A DNA stretch of 64,000 nt from the NCBI GenBank assembly GCA_900696465.1, contig CAADGE010000046.1, forward strand, positions 265,858-329,857, read 5' to 3'. This DNA is from an uncultured Planctomycetota bacterium (GTDB lineage: Bacteria; Planctomycetota; Phycisphaerae; UBA1845; UTPLA1). Both the position numbers and the translations under genes were made by a program. Of this stretch, positions 34,904 to 44,211 are shown piece after piece. Within the stretch, counting starts at the first letter, position 1. Every line of letters starts with the position of its first letter. Under the pieces are notes generated by a model, which did not search any database, was not told where the DNA came from, and saw only the letters and a list, made by a program, of their open reading frames with translations.

Positions 34904-36346
34904 ATGCCCAAGCGTAATCTCGCCTGGATTCTACTGATTGCCATGATCACCCTGATGATGTGGCAATTGCCGCAGACGATTGCCGGGCGTGACGCGGTGT
35001 ACAAGGCCTTCGGACCGCTGGCGGATGTAAAGGCGCAGATCCGAAAACGCTTCGTGCACGATCTGGACGACGGTGAACTGAACCGGGTGGCCGTGGAGGC
35101 GGGAATTCGCGCGATGGTGGAGCGTCTGGGTGATCCGCACGCGGTCTATCTAAACCCGAGTGAATACGAGCGCTTCAAGCGCCGGACGGACGGCTCCTTT
35201 GGCGGGATCGGTGTGGATGTAGGTGCGACGCCGCTGGGCCTGGAGGTCCTGAGCCGCGATCCGCACTCACCGGCCGCTGATGCGGACATTCTACCCGGCG
35301 ACATCATCACGCACGTGGACGGACACGCGACGGCGGACATCCCGCTGGTGGAAGCGGTGGGCGGCCTGCTCAACGGCCCTCCGGGAACGGAAGTCGTACT
35401 GACGATCGCGAGACCTACCGGGGGCAAGCTGGGAGCGCCGCGCGACCTGACGCTGCAGCGGGCGATTATCCAGTTCAATCCGGTACGTGGCTGGTCGCGA
35501 TCGCCCGAGGGCGGCTGGCGATACCTGCTCGATCCGGAGCTTCGGATCGGCTACATCCGGCTGACGAAGTTTACGCAGGACGCGGTGCAGAAGCTGGACC
35601 TGGCGATGCAGCGGCTGCTGGGTGCCGGGGCGCGCGGGCTGATTCTCGATCTGCGCGAGAATACGGGCGGGCTGCTCGACAGCGCCCGGGACGTGACGGA
35701 TCGATTTCTGGATTCCGGGTTGATTGTACGAGTGAGCGGCCGCCGGGCGGACGAGAAGCAGTGGTTCGCGATGCGCGACGGGACCTACCCGAATCTGCCG
35801 ATGGTGGTGCTGATCAACGGCTCGAGCGCGAGCGCGGCAGAGATCGTCGCCGGGGCGCTGCGCGACCATCATCGGGCGGAGGTCGTCGGCGAACGATCGT
35901 ATGGCAAGGGGAGCGTACAGGAAGTGGTCGAACTGGACGGCGGCCACGGCGCCATCAAGCTGACGACGGCATACTATTATCTGCCTGGTGGAAGCAGCAT
36001 CGATCGGACCTCGCGTGCCGGCCGCTCGGGTGACTGGGGCGTGACACCGACGGTGGCGGTGCCGCTCACGGAAGAGCAGCGGCGCACGTGGCTGGCCATC
36101 TGGCGCGAGGTAGGTCGGGAAGTGACGAGCCGGCCCTCGACGGCCGAAGCGGAGCCGGTCGGGGAGACGGGCGAAGAATGGTCGGGCGAGCGCGAATCGG
36201 ACCCGGAATGGTCGGCGGCAGCCCGAGCGGTGCTTGAAGGTGATCTTCAGCTTCGCGCCGGGCTGGAGCTGCTGCAGCGACGGCTTGCTCAACCCGCCAC
36301 CCGTGAGCATGGCGGCGAGGAGACGGCAGCCGGAGGCGCTGATTAG
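34904..36346 (+). CDS. S41-family C-terminal processing protease (CtpA/Prc-like)
   Basis: A 480-residue exported serine protease. An N-terminal membrane segment (LAWILLIAMITLMMWQL) is followed by a helical region, a PDZ domain (GGIGVDVGATPLGLEVLSRD to LPGDIITHVDG), and the S41 catalytic core: IGYIRLTKFTQDAV, LILDLRENTGGLLDSA, INGSSASAAEIVAGAL with the nucleophile Ser in SSASAAE, and SYGKGSVQEVVEL with the general-base Lys. The tail beyond residue 400 is rich in Glu and Arg. CtpA-type proteases trim or degrade envelope proteins. tsaD follows after 27 bases, so the pair is probably an operon. Confidence 0.93.
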   Translation: MPKRNLAWILLIAMITLMMWQLPQTIAGRDAVYKAFGPLADVKAQIRKRFVHDLDDGELNRVAVEAGIRAMVERLGDPHAVYLNPSEYERFKRRTDGSFGGIGVDVGATPLGLEVLSRDPHSPAADADILPGDIITHVDGHATADIPLVEAVGGLLNGPPGTEVVLTIARPTGGKLGAPRDLTLQRAIIQFNPVRGWSRSPEGGWRYLLDPELRIGYIRLTKFTQDAVQKLDLAMQRLLGAGARGLILDLRENTGGLLDSARDVTDRFLDSGLIVRVSGRRADEKQWFAMRDGTYPNLPMVVLINGSSASAAEIVAGALRDHHRAEVVGERSYGKGSVQEVVELDGGHGAIKLTTAYYYLPGGSSIDRTSRAGRSGDWGVTPTVAVPLTEEQRRTWLAIWREVGREVTSRPSTAEAEPVGETGEEWSGERESDPEWSAAARAVLEGDLQLRAGLELLQRRLAQPATREHGGEETAAGGAD

Positions 36347-36373
36347 GCAATCTCGACCTCTGCGAGAACGATC

Positions 36374-37396
36374 ATGACGACGATACTGGGGATCGAGACT
36401 TCCTGCGACGAAACCTCGGTCGCGGTAGTTGATGATGGTCGACGGGTACGATGCAACCTGACGGCGACCCAGTTCGATCTGCACGCGAAGTACGGTGGAG
36501 TTGTTCCGGAAATTGCCTCTCGCGCTCATCTCGAACAGCTCGACTTGCTGATCGAAGAAGCCCTTGCACAGGCAACGATCGCACCGGAACAAATTGATGC
36601 CATCGCGGTCACACAGATGCCCGGCCTGATCGGCTCGCTGCTGATCGGAGTCAGCGCGGCCAAGACGCTGGCGTGGGCGTGGGATCGGCCGCTGGTCGGT
36701 GTCAATCACATCCACGCACACGCGACCAGTGCGGCCATTGATCTGACCGGCGATCCGTGGCCGGCGGTGGCCCTGGTGGTCTCGGGCGGACATACTTCGC
36801 TCTACCACGTGCGCGATTACGATGCGATCGAGCTGCTCGGCGCCACGATCGACGACGCCGCAGGCGAGGCCTTCGACAAGGTGGTGAGCATCCTGGGGCT
36901 GGGCTTTCCGGGCGGACCGATCGTCGATCGCCGCGCCGCCGGAGGTCGAGCAGATGCGATTCGCCTGCCGCGGACGATGCTCGACGAGGGCTCGCTGGAC
37001 TTTTCCTTCAGTGGTCTGAAAACGGCCGTACTCTACCACGTGCACGGCCCGGGAAAGGTCAGCGGCGGGCTGGAGAAACTCAGCGAGCAGGATGTCAGCG
37101 ACTTGTGTGCATCGTTCAGCGCGGCGGTGGTGGATGTGCTCGTCGAGAAGACGCTCCGCGCGGTGGCGCGGACGGGCGTGCAAACGGTGGTAGTCGGCGG
37201 CGGGGTCGCGGCCAATTCGATGTTGCGCCGCCGACTGGGCGAGCGCTGCGCAGCCGAGGGCCTGGCCCTGCACCTGACGCCGATGAAATACTGCACCGAC
37301 AACGCGGCGATGATTGCCGCGCACGGATACTACCAATTTGTCAGAGGCAAGCGAGACGATCTCGGGCTGTCCGCACGGGCTTCGGTCGGCGTGTGA
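36374..37396 (+). CDS. tsaD: tRNA N6-adenosine threonylcarbamoyltransferase
   Basis: TsaD transfers the threonylcarbamoyl group onto A37 of ANN-decoding tRNAs. The 340-residue product has ILGIETSCDETSVAVVDDG, then GGVVPEIASRAHLEQL, VNHIHAHATSA (the metal-binding His pair), VALVVSGGHTSLYHV, DDAAGEAFDKVVSILGLGFP, and the C-terminal VVGGGVAANSMLRRRL and KYCTDNAAMIA. The ASKHA fold and all signature motifs are intact. It follows the S41 protease gene by 27 bases and converges with nadB 16 bases downstream. Confidence 0.97.
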   Translation: MTTILGIETSCDETSVAVVDDGRRVRCNLTATQFDLHAKYGGVVPEIASRAHLEQLDLLIEEALAQATIAPEQIDAIAVTQMPGLIGSLLIGVSAAKTLAWAWDRPLVGVNHIHAHATSAAIDLTGDPWPAVALVVSGGHTSLYHVRDYDAIELLGATIDDAAGEAFDKVVSILGLGFPGGPIVDRRAAGGRADAIRLPRTMLDEGSLDFSFSGLKTAVLYHVHGPGKVSGGLEKLSEQDVSDLCASFSAAVVDVLVEKTLRAVARTGVQTVVVGGGVAANSMLRRRLGERCAAEGLALHLTPMKYCTDNAAMIAAHGYYQFVRGKRDDLGLSARASVGV

Positions 37397-37412
37397 CTGT
37401 CTCGGCATCCAC

Positions 37413-39062
37413 CTAAGCACGGAGCGGTTCGAAGGAGGTTGCGATGCCCCCTTCGCTACGCCGGAGTGTAACGTGCCCCCGGAAGCGACGGTCATCCTGC
37501 GCGGGGAAGTCATTTCGAAAATGGACGCCGCGTGATTCTTCCCGGGCGCGAGCCGCTTCGGCGATCAGCCGAGCGGCCGTGAGCATGTTCTGCGTTTCCC
37601 ATCCGGCACGGTCTGAGAGGACCTTGTCCATGACGTAGCGTGCCCAGAAGTCGACGATCTCGATGGTTTCAGCAAGGCGGTCGCGAGATCGTTCAATTCC
37701 CAGGTTTCGCCAGCAGAGTGCTCGCAGACTGTTGCGAACATCGGCCAGGTCAAGCTCGGTGCGCGGGCTCGGCTCGAGGAAGCTGCGAAAGGCGCTCGGC
37801 CCGGCGGCGCTGTGCCGTTGCAGGGCCGTTTGCGCGGCCATGGCACCTGCGCGCTGACCGAAGACGAGGCCTTCGAGCAGCGAGTTGCTGGCGAGCCGAT
37901 TGGCGCCATGGACACCCGTGGACGCGGCCTCACCGCAAGCCCAGAGGCCATCAATCGAGCTGCGGCCGTCGGCATCGACGGCAACTCCGCCGATCATGTA
38001 GTGCGCGGCAGGACGGACGGGAATCAGGTCGCGTTCGACGTTGATGTCAAAATCGCGGCAGAGCGCGGCGATGTTGGGGAAGCGCTCAGCGAAACGCCCC
38101 CTGGGGAAGTGACGGACATCGAGGTACACGCAGGTTGCCGAAGTGGCGACGATCTGCCGAAGAATCGAGCGACTGACGACGTCGCGCGGGGCGAGTTCGC
38201 CGTCCGGGTGATAATTCTGCATAAACCGGTTGCCGTCGCGATCGACGAGGTAGGCACCCTCGCCGCGGACGGCCTCGCTGATCAGGGCGCGGGCGGCTCC
38301 GGCGACGTAGAGTGCGGTCGGATGGAACTGCACGAATTCCATGTCGCGCAGCAGCGCGCCGGCGCGGAAGGCCAGTGCGTGGCCGTCGGCCGTAGCTGCG
38401 GGACTGTTGGTCGTCTCGCGAAAGAGGCAGCCCGCTCCGCCGGAGGCGAGCACGGTCTGCCGAGCCCAGATGATCTGATGACCGTACTTGGGGTGAAAGG
38501 TCAGCGCGGCCAGGCAGCGGCCCTCGTCGACGACAAGATCGATCACGAAGCACTGATCAAAGAGACGAACGCTTTCCATCGACGCGACCTTGCGCGCCAG
38601 GGCGCGGCTGACTTCGCGACCGGTCGCGTCGCCGCGCGCGTGCACGATGCGCCGCGCGGAGTGGCCGCCTTCGATGCCGAGGGCGACGGCGCCGTTTTCC
38701 AGATCAAACGTCGCGCCCCAACTGGTCAATTCCTGAATTCGTCGCGGGCCTTCCGCGGCCATCCGCTGAATGAGCGATTTATCACCGAGACCGCAAGCAA
38801 CTTCGAGCGTGTCTCGGACGTGGGCCTCGATCGAGTCCTCAGGATTCGACACGACGGCGATACCGCCTTGTGCGTAGGCGGTGTTGCACTCCGCGGGCTG
38901 GTCCTTGGTAATGAGCACAACTTGCGCGGAATCGGCGGCTTCGATGGCGGCGCGAAGTCCGGCGACGCCTGCGCCGATCACAAGCACGTCGGTGAAGACC
39001 TGCCCAAGGCGCTGGCTGTCGAAGTTGAGGAGGTAACGACGTCTTGCGAAGTGTTCGCTCAT
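37413..39062 (-). CDS. nadB: L-aspartate oxidase
   Basis: NadB oxidises aspartate to iminoaspartate for quinolinate and NAD synthesis. The 549-residue flavoprotein has the FAD dinucleotide motif VLVIGAGVAGLRAAIEAA near residue 28, NTAYAQGGIAVV, IEGGHSARRIVHARGDATGR (substrate-binding region), MEFVQFHPTALY, and the second FAD region GLWACGEAASTGVHGANRLA followed by SNSLLEGLVFG. These distinguish it from succinate dehydrogenase flavoproteins by context and size. nadA and nadC are not in the window. It is divergent from the small membrane protein at 39138. Confidence 0.95.
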   Translation of the reverse strand: MSEHFARRRYLLNFDSQRLGQVFTDVLVIGAGVAGLRAAIEAADSAQVVLITKDQPAECNTAYAQGGIAVVSNPEDSIEAHVRDTLEVACGLGDKSLIQRMAAEGPRRIQELTSWGATFDLENGAVALGIEGGHSARRIVHARGDATGREVSRALARKVASMESVRLFDQCFVIDLVVDEGRCLAALTFHPKYGHQIIWARQTVLASGGAGCLFRETTNSPAATADGHALAFRAGALLRDMEFVQFHPTALYVAGAARALISEAVRGEGAYLVDRDGNRFMQNYHPDGELAPRDVVSRSILRQIVATSATCVYLDVRHFPRGRFAERFPNIAALCRDFDINVERDLIPVRPAAHYMIGGVAVDADGRSSIDGLWACGEAASTGVHGANRLASNSLLEGLVFGQRAGAMAAQTALQRHSAAGPSAFRSFLEPSPRTELDLADVRNSLRALCWRNLGIERSRDRLAETIEIVDFWARYVMDKVLSDRAGWETQNMLTAARLIAEAARAREESRGVHFRNDFPAQDDRRFRGHVTLRRSEGGIATSFEPLRA

Positions 39063-39137
39063 GGCAGGATATGTTAGTATCCAGCGGACGGAACTGCGAG
39101 GATGCGTGCACGATGCAGGGCGTGGAGACCGGCCGGC

Positions 39138-39716
39138 ATGAGCGGGCGGTGTGCGATGACGACGGAATCGAACTCGACCGAACTTCCGACGTTTGAGCTG
39201 CCGGTTGAGCGTTCTGCCGCACTGATGCGGGCGGTATGGCGGCTGCTGATCGTGACGATCATCGCGATCGTGTTGTTGAGCATACGGCCGGATTGGCGTT
39301 TGCTCTGGCTGACGGACCGTGCATCGCTTGTCGGGCTTGGTGTGATCTGGACGGGTATGCTGCTGACCACCGCGATGCTGGCGTATTCAGCCGGTCGCTG
39401 GATCACGCTGGCCGTCTGGCGGCGACCGGTAGGTATTCGCGTGTCACCGGAAGCGATCGAGATGCGCCTCGGTCCGTTCGGCGAGCGGCGTTACGCATGG
39501 AAGGACATTCGCGTGTCTCTACCGGAGTCGGTCGATGCGGAACTGATATCGTCCATGCCGGATGATGCGTTTGTCCCGCAGCTTCGACATCCGGCAGAGG
39601 AGGAAGACCTGGCGATTCTTATGCTGCGATTTTCCCGCACTCGGCCGGAAGCGCTGACTCGACTGCTCCGGCCGTACATGGCGTGGGGTATGCAGCGATC
39701 GCGGCATGGTAACTGA
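39138..39716 (+). CDS. Small membrane protein of unknown function
   Basis: A 192-residue protein with two membrane segments (LMRAVWRLLIVTIIAIVLLS, then LVGLGVIWTGMLLTTAMLAY) followed by a soluble part: WRRPVGIRVSPEAIEMRLG, PFGERRYAWKDIRVSLPES. The second half has the feel of a bacterial PH-like (bPH2) domain, in which two membrane helices precede a small beta barrel, but this is only by pattern. ATG 39138 is used; ATG 39156 is also possible. It is divergent from nadB and 126 bases before glyA. Confidence 0.6.
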   Translation: MSGRCAMTTESNSTELPTFELPVERSAALMRAVWRLLIVTIIAIVLLSIRPDWRLLWLTDRASLVGLGVIWTGMLLTTAMLAYSAGRWITLAVWRRPVGIRVSPEAIEMRLGPFGERRYAWKDIRVSLPESVDAELISSMPDDAFVPQLRHPAEEEDLAILMLRFSRTRPEALTRLLRPYMAWGMQRSRHGN

Positions 39717-39842
39717 AAGGATGCTGATTGCTTACGGCGACGGCCCGCCGCTTCGCAGCGGCGACCGGGGAGGTGCACGTTGCCCGAGCAGGCGCCCGGT
39801 CGTAAAATGCCTTCGTGAATCAAGCATAAACACATAGCTCGG

Positions 39843-41177
39843 ATGGATCATCGAATGAGTGAACCCTTCAAGAACCCGATCGCGGCGCAGGATCCGGACG
39901 TGTGGAAGGCCTTCGTCGCCGAGGAAGAGCGCCAGGCCACGACACTGGAGCTTATCGCCTCGGAGAACCATGTCAGCGCGGCAGTGCTGGCAGCGGCCGG
40001 CAGCATTTTCACCAACAAGTATGCTGAGGGTTATCCCGGCCGGCGCTATTACGGCGGCTGCGAAAACATGGACACGATCGAGCGGCTGGCCATCGATCGG
40101 GCCAAGCAGCTCTTCGGTTGTGAACACGCGAACGTGCAGCCGCATTCGGGCAGCCAGGCGAACCAGGCCGTGCTGCTGGCGGCGATGAACCCCGGCTCGC
40201 GATTCGACGAGGCCGAGCAGAAAGAGAAGAACCCCGGCGAGGCGGTCCGTACGCCGGGTGACATGATCCTGTCGCTCCACCTCGACCACGGCGGTCACCT
40301 GTCGCACGGGAAGAATGTGAACATCAGCGGCAAGTGGTTCCGCGTAACGCATTACTTCGTGGACCGTGAGACCGGCCGCATCAACATGAGCGAGGTCCGG
40401 CGGATCGCGCTGGACTGCAAGCCGAAACTGATCATCACCGGCGCGAGCGCTTATCCGCGGCTCTGGGACTGGGCGGCTTTTGCCGAGATCGCGAAAGAGG
40501 TCGGCGCACTGCTGATGGCGGACATTGCCCATATCGCCGGACTGGTGGCCGCCGGGCTTCATCCATCGCCGGTGCCGTACGCGGAGTTTGTCACGACGAC
40601 AACGCACAAGACCCTGCGCGGTCCGCGCGCCGGGCTGACGATGTGCCGCGAATCATGGGCGAAAAAGATAGACTCGGCAGTGTTTCCCGGCCTTCAGGGC
40701 GGACCGCTCATGCACATCATCGCTGCCAAGGCGGTGGCATTCGGCGAGGCCCTGCGTCCCGAGTTCAAGGTCTACCAGCAGCTCGTCCTCGACAACGCCA
40801 AGGCGCTGGCCGAATCGCTGGTCAGCCGCGGCTTGTCGCTGGTCTCCGGCGGTACGGACAATCATCTCATGCTCGTCGATCTGCGCAAGCAGTATCCGAA
40901 CGTCTCGGGAGCGATGGCGGAGGATTGGCTGGGACAGTCGGGCATCGTGGTCAATAAGAACATGATCCCGTTTGACGAACGCAAGCCCATGGAGACCAGT
41001 GGGCTGCGGCTGGGCACACCGGCACTTTCCACCCGCGGCATGGGACCGGACGAGATGCGGACCATCGCCGGGCTGATCGACAAGGTGCTTGCCTCGGGCG
41101 GTGACAAGTCCACCCTTCAGGGTGTCCGCAGCGAAGTGCTGGCGATGTGCCGACAGTTCCCATTACCGGCTCATTAG
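39843..41177 (+). CDS. glyA: Serine hydroxymethyltransferase
   Basis: GlyA interconverts serine and glycine, supplying one-carbon units. The 444-residue PLP enzyme has [61 protein letters not shown], and [14 protein letters not shown] with the PLP-binding Lys. Compared with E. coli it carries about 20 extra residues after AAMNPG ([17 protein letters not shown]), and GPRGG reads GPRAG. ATG 39843 and ATG 39855 are both possible; the second removes four residues. Confidence 0.96.
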   Translation: MDHRMSEPFKNPIAAQDPDVWKAFVAEEERQATTLELIASENHVSAAVLAAAGSIFTNKYAEGYPGRRYYGGCENMDTIERLAIDRAKQLFGCEHANVQPHSGSQANQAVLLAAMNPGSRFDEAEQKEKNPGEAVRTPGDMILSLHLDHGGHLSHGKNVNISGKWFRVTHYFVDRETGRINMSEVRRIALDCKPKLIITGASAYPRLWDWAAFAEIAKEVGALLMADIAHIAGLVAAGLHPSPVPYAEFVTTTTHKTLRGPRAGLTMCRESWAKKIDSAVFPGLQGGPLMHIIAAKAVAFGEALRPEFKVYQQLVLDNAKALAESLVSRGLSLVSGGTDNHLMLVDLRKQYPNVSGAMAEDWLGQSGIVVNKNMIPFDERKPMETSGLRLGTPALSTRGMGPDEMRTIAGLIDKVLASGGDKSTLQGVRSEVLAMCRQFPLPAH

Positions 41178-41470
41178 GGCTGCCAACCGATCGATCGTCG
41201 ATCCTCTCGCGGAAATCCGACAACTGAGATTTGTTTTTTTCTGTTGATCGGACAATAAGCTCATTTGAGCAGCGTTGTTCTTTTCGTGCATCGTGCCAGG
41301 CGAGGTGAGGATGATCGCCCCACCTGCCAACGATGCTCCATGCGGAGGTCCTGCATTGCGGGGCCTGCCGAATCGTGGGAGACAGGAAGGCCCTGAGGCG
41401 GGCTACCGGGCGAAAGCGCTCCCGGCGGGTCCATCGCTGGGCGTGTGGCGGGTCGGTGGAGTGAGGGATC

Positions 41471-43291
41471 ATGTCTGATTTTCTGCGCTCGCGTGGTTGG
41501 ATTCCCTTTATTCTGATCTGGTCGCTTGCGGGGATTGTTCAAGGGCAGCCGCCACCGCAGCCGCTTCCACCGCCTCCTGTTCCGCCCGAAAACCCAATCA
41601 CGGAACCGAAGCGCGTGCTGGGCAAGATGTTGTTCTGGGACGAGCAACTCTCGAGTGACAACACCATTTCTTGCGGAACGTGCCATCGACCGGGGCGCGG
41701 CGGCGCTGACCCGCGGATCGCCCGGCATCCGGGCAATGACAGTCTTCTCAACACGCCGGACGACGTGTTCGGTTCGCCGGGTGTCATCCGCTCCGATGCG
41801 ATCAATCGTTATCTGCGCGATCCGGTCTTCGGCCTGTTGCCACAGATAACGCCGCGGGCTGCGAATCCTGCGATCACGGCGATGTATGCACCGGACCTTT
41901 TCTGGGATGGGCGGGCTCGCACGACCTTTTTGAACCCGGAGACCGGTGTGGTGAGCATCGCAACGGGCGGCGGTCTGGAAAGTCAGGCGGTGGGGCCGAT
42001 CCTGAGCAGCGTGGAAATGGCCCATGACGGCCGGACGTGGAGCCAGGTTATCCAGAAGCTCAGTATCGTCGAGCCGATGATCCTGGCATCCAACCTGCCG
42101 GCGGACGTGGCCGAAGCGCTGGATAATCAGCCGTCGTATCCCGACCTGTTCGAGGCGGCCTTCGGCGACCCGGCCATTACGGCGGAGCGGATCGGCTTTG
42201 CTATCGCAACGTACGAACGGACCCTGGTGCCTAATCAGACGCCCTGGGATCGGTTCATCGCCGGGGATGCCGGAGCGATGACACCTGGCCAGGTGCAGGG
42301 GTGGAACACGCTGCGGGCTTCGCCCTGCGTCATTTGCCATGCGCCGCCGCTTTTTTCCGACAACACGTTCCAGAACCTGGGGCTGCGGCCGGTACCCGAA
42401 GATCGGGGTCGGCAGAATGTCACCGGGCTGCCGGGGGACCGCGGACGCTTCAAGACGCCGACGCTGCGCAATGTCGGGCTCAAGCCCACGTTCATGCATA
42501 CGGGCGTCTTTACCGCGCTGAACCAGGTTATCGCGTTCTATGCCAACGGTGCGGCACAATTCCCGGATAATAAGTCGCCGCTGCTGCCGATCGCCCTGCC
42601 GCCGCAGGCCGTGCCCGCGGTGATCGACTTCATGGCCAACGGGCTGACGGATCCTCGCGTTGCCGCGGAGACATTTCCGTTTGATCGACCGACGCTGCAC
42701 ACTGAAAGGCCGCAGCCGAATCCTTCACTGCTGGGCGGCGCCGTACCTGGCAGCAATGGGATCGTACCGTTGATGATCGCCGTGAGTCCGCCGAACCGGT
42801 GGAATATCGACTTCAAGATCGGCGTGACCGCCGCGCTGGGCGGCGCGGAGGCCTTCGTGGCGTTTTCCACTGTTCCGCCGGTGGGTGGGCAACTGATCAA
42901 TCCGACGCTGCATGGTCCGATGCAACTCTCTGGTGTCGGACCCGGCAACGGTGTTGGAACGTGGCAATGGCCGATCGATCAGGCAGCGGTCGAGAACTGT
43001 GACGTGTACCTGCAATGGCTGGTGACGGACCCGGCCGCGGCCGGCGGCATTGCCCGATCGCGCATCGCGCATCTGAGGATGATCCCCTACCTCTGCGCCG
43101 GTGACATGAATTGTGATGGCAATACCGACGCCCTGGACATTCAGGCGATGGTTCTCGCGCTGATGGACCCGACGGTCTATGCCGCAAGTTACCCGGACTG
43201 CAACCCGGCCCACGGCGATCTGAACGGAGATAACCTTCTGAACCTGGTGGATGTCGGGCTCTTCGCGCAGGAGGTGGTCGGATTGCCGTAG
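41471..43291 (+). CDS. Di-haem cytochrome c peroxidase-like protein with C-terminal dockerin-like module
   Basis: A 606-residue exported protein. The signal peptide (FILIWSLAGIVQG) is followed by a Pro-rich linker. The peroxidase domain has two CxxCH haem motifs: NTISCGTCHRPGRGG near residue 57 and SPCVICHAPPLF near 287, with the DRFIAGDAGAMTPGQ region between. The last 60 residues hold two EF-hand-like calcium loops, DMNCDGNTDALDIQAM and DLNGDNLLNLVDVG, the dockerin type I pattern common in planctomycete secreted proteins. Between them is a region of about 150 residues of unknown type. The protein may reduce peroxide or oxidise an organic substrate in the periplasm. GGAG is upstream of ATG 41471. 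Confidence 0.85.
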   Translation: MSDFLRSRGWIPFILIWSLAGIVQGQPPPQPLPPPPVPPENPITEPKRVLGKMLFWDEQLSSDNTISCGTCHRPGRGGADPRIARHPGNDSLLNTPDDVFGSPGVIRSDAINRYLRDPVFGLLPQITPRAANPAITAMYAPDLFWDGRARTTFLNPETGVVSIATGGGLESQAVGPILSSVEMAHDGRTWSQVIQKLSIVEPMILASNLPADVAEALDNQPSYPDLFEAAFGDPAITAERIGFAIATYERTLVPNQTPWDRFIAGDAGAMTPGQVQGWNTLRASPCVICHAPPLFSDNTFQNLGLRPVPEDRGRQNVTGLPGDRGRFKTPTLRNVGLKPTFMHTGVFTALNQVIAFYANGAAQFPDNKSPLLPIALPPQAVPAVIDFMANGLTDPRVAAETFPFDRPTLHTERPQPNPSLLGGAVPGSNGIVPLMIAVSPPNRWNIDFKIGVTAALGGAEAFVAFSTVPPVGGQLINPTLHGPMQLSGVGPGNGVGTWQWPIDQAAVENCDVYLQWLVTDPAAAGGIARSRIAHLRMIPYLCAGDMNCDGNTDALDIQAMVLALMDPTVYAASYPDCNPAHGDLNGDNLLNLVDVGLFAQEVVGLP

Positions 43292-43339
43292 CGTTCGTGC
43301 CTCGTTGACCGAGCGCAGTTCTCTGGCGACGATGGCGCG

Positions 43340-43936
43340 ATGAACACACGCGCGATCCTGCTTGTCCTCTGGGTGATGCCGCTCGCAACCGGATGCACCG
43401 GCTCGGCGAGGGTCGGTTTTGTCTCGCTCAACAGTCAGGCGATCGATCCTCCGCGGGTGGAGCCGTATGAACTGGCGGCCCAGGAATGCTACTGGTGGCT
43501 GGATGATGCCGGAGACTTGAATCTTGCGCTGCGCTGCCGACGGAGCAACGTGCTGCTCGGGGCGTACGGTCATCTCGACGTAGAAATCTCCTTTGCGTTG
43601 GATCGTCCGCCGGCGGGCAGCGGGCGGGATTATCCGCTCCGGCACCGGGAAGTACGAGTCGTCGTCCGTTCGGCGCTGCAACATCAGCGTTTTACGCCCA
43701 TCAGCGGAATCCTGTGCGTGCTGGTCAAGGACGGCGACGCGCGTCACGGGAGCTTCCGAATCTGGTTAAACACCGTAGCTGAGGTTGGTCTGCTGTCGTT
43801 TCTACCGCAGCGGCCTGGGCCGGTACTTTGCTATGGAACCTTTCGTGCCGTCCACAATCGGGAGCGCGGCCAAGCCATCCTGCTGCGCACGGAGGAAGGC
43901 GGCTGGGCTCGACCTCCCAAAGGCACCGGCCCATAA
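43340..43936 (+). CDS. Lipoprotein of unknown function
   Basis: A 198-residue protein with a lipoprotein signal (AILLVLWVMPLATGCTGS, lipobox LATGC). The mature part contains PYELAAQECYWWLDDAGDL, LALRCRRSNVLLGAYGHLDV and EISFALDRPPAGSGRDYPL, probably a beta-sandwich. I recognise no family. It begins 48 bases after the peroxidase-dockerin gene on the same strand, so the two may be co-transcribed, which would put it in the same envelope process. Confidence 0.65.
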   Translation: MNTRAILLVLWVMPLATGCTGSARVGFVSLNSQAIDPPRVEPYELAAQECYWWLDDAGDLNLALRCRRSNVLLGAYGHLDVEISFALDRPPAGSGRDYPLRHREVRVVVRSALQHQRFTPISGILCVLVKDGDARHGSFRIWLNTVAEVGLLSFLPQRPGPVLCYGTFRAVHNRERGQAILLRTEEGGWARPPKGTGP

Positions 43937-44211
43937 GTCACCCTGTCGATGCTGGGGAACAATTGATCTGCATGTCGTCCGGACGAAAATCATACCTCCG
44001 GCGAGGGGATATAATTCAACACTTCATGGCAACTATCGGACGCATAAGCAGAGATCACATTTCATTTTCAGGGTGATTCGACGTCGGTCCGATCACGAAT
44101 AGCGGGAAATCTCGTCGATCACGCCGGTCACAAGCGGATCGATGCCTGGAGTTGGCCGACGGTGGTCGTGCGCGCCGTCCAGTCCTGTTAGTTTGCGGAG
44201 GTTTGAGTTGC

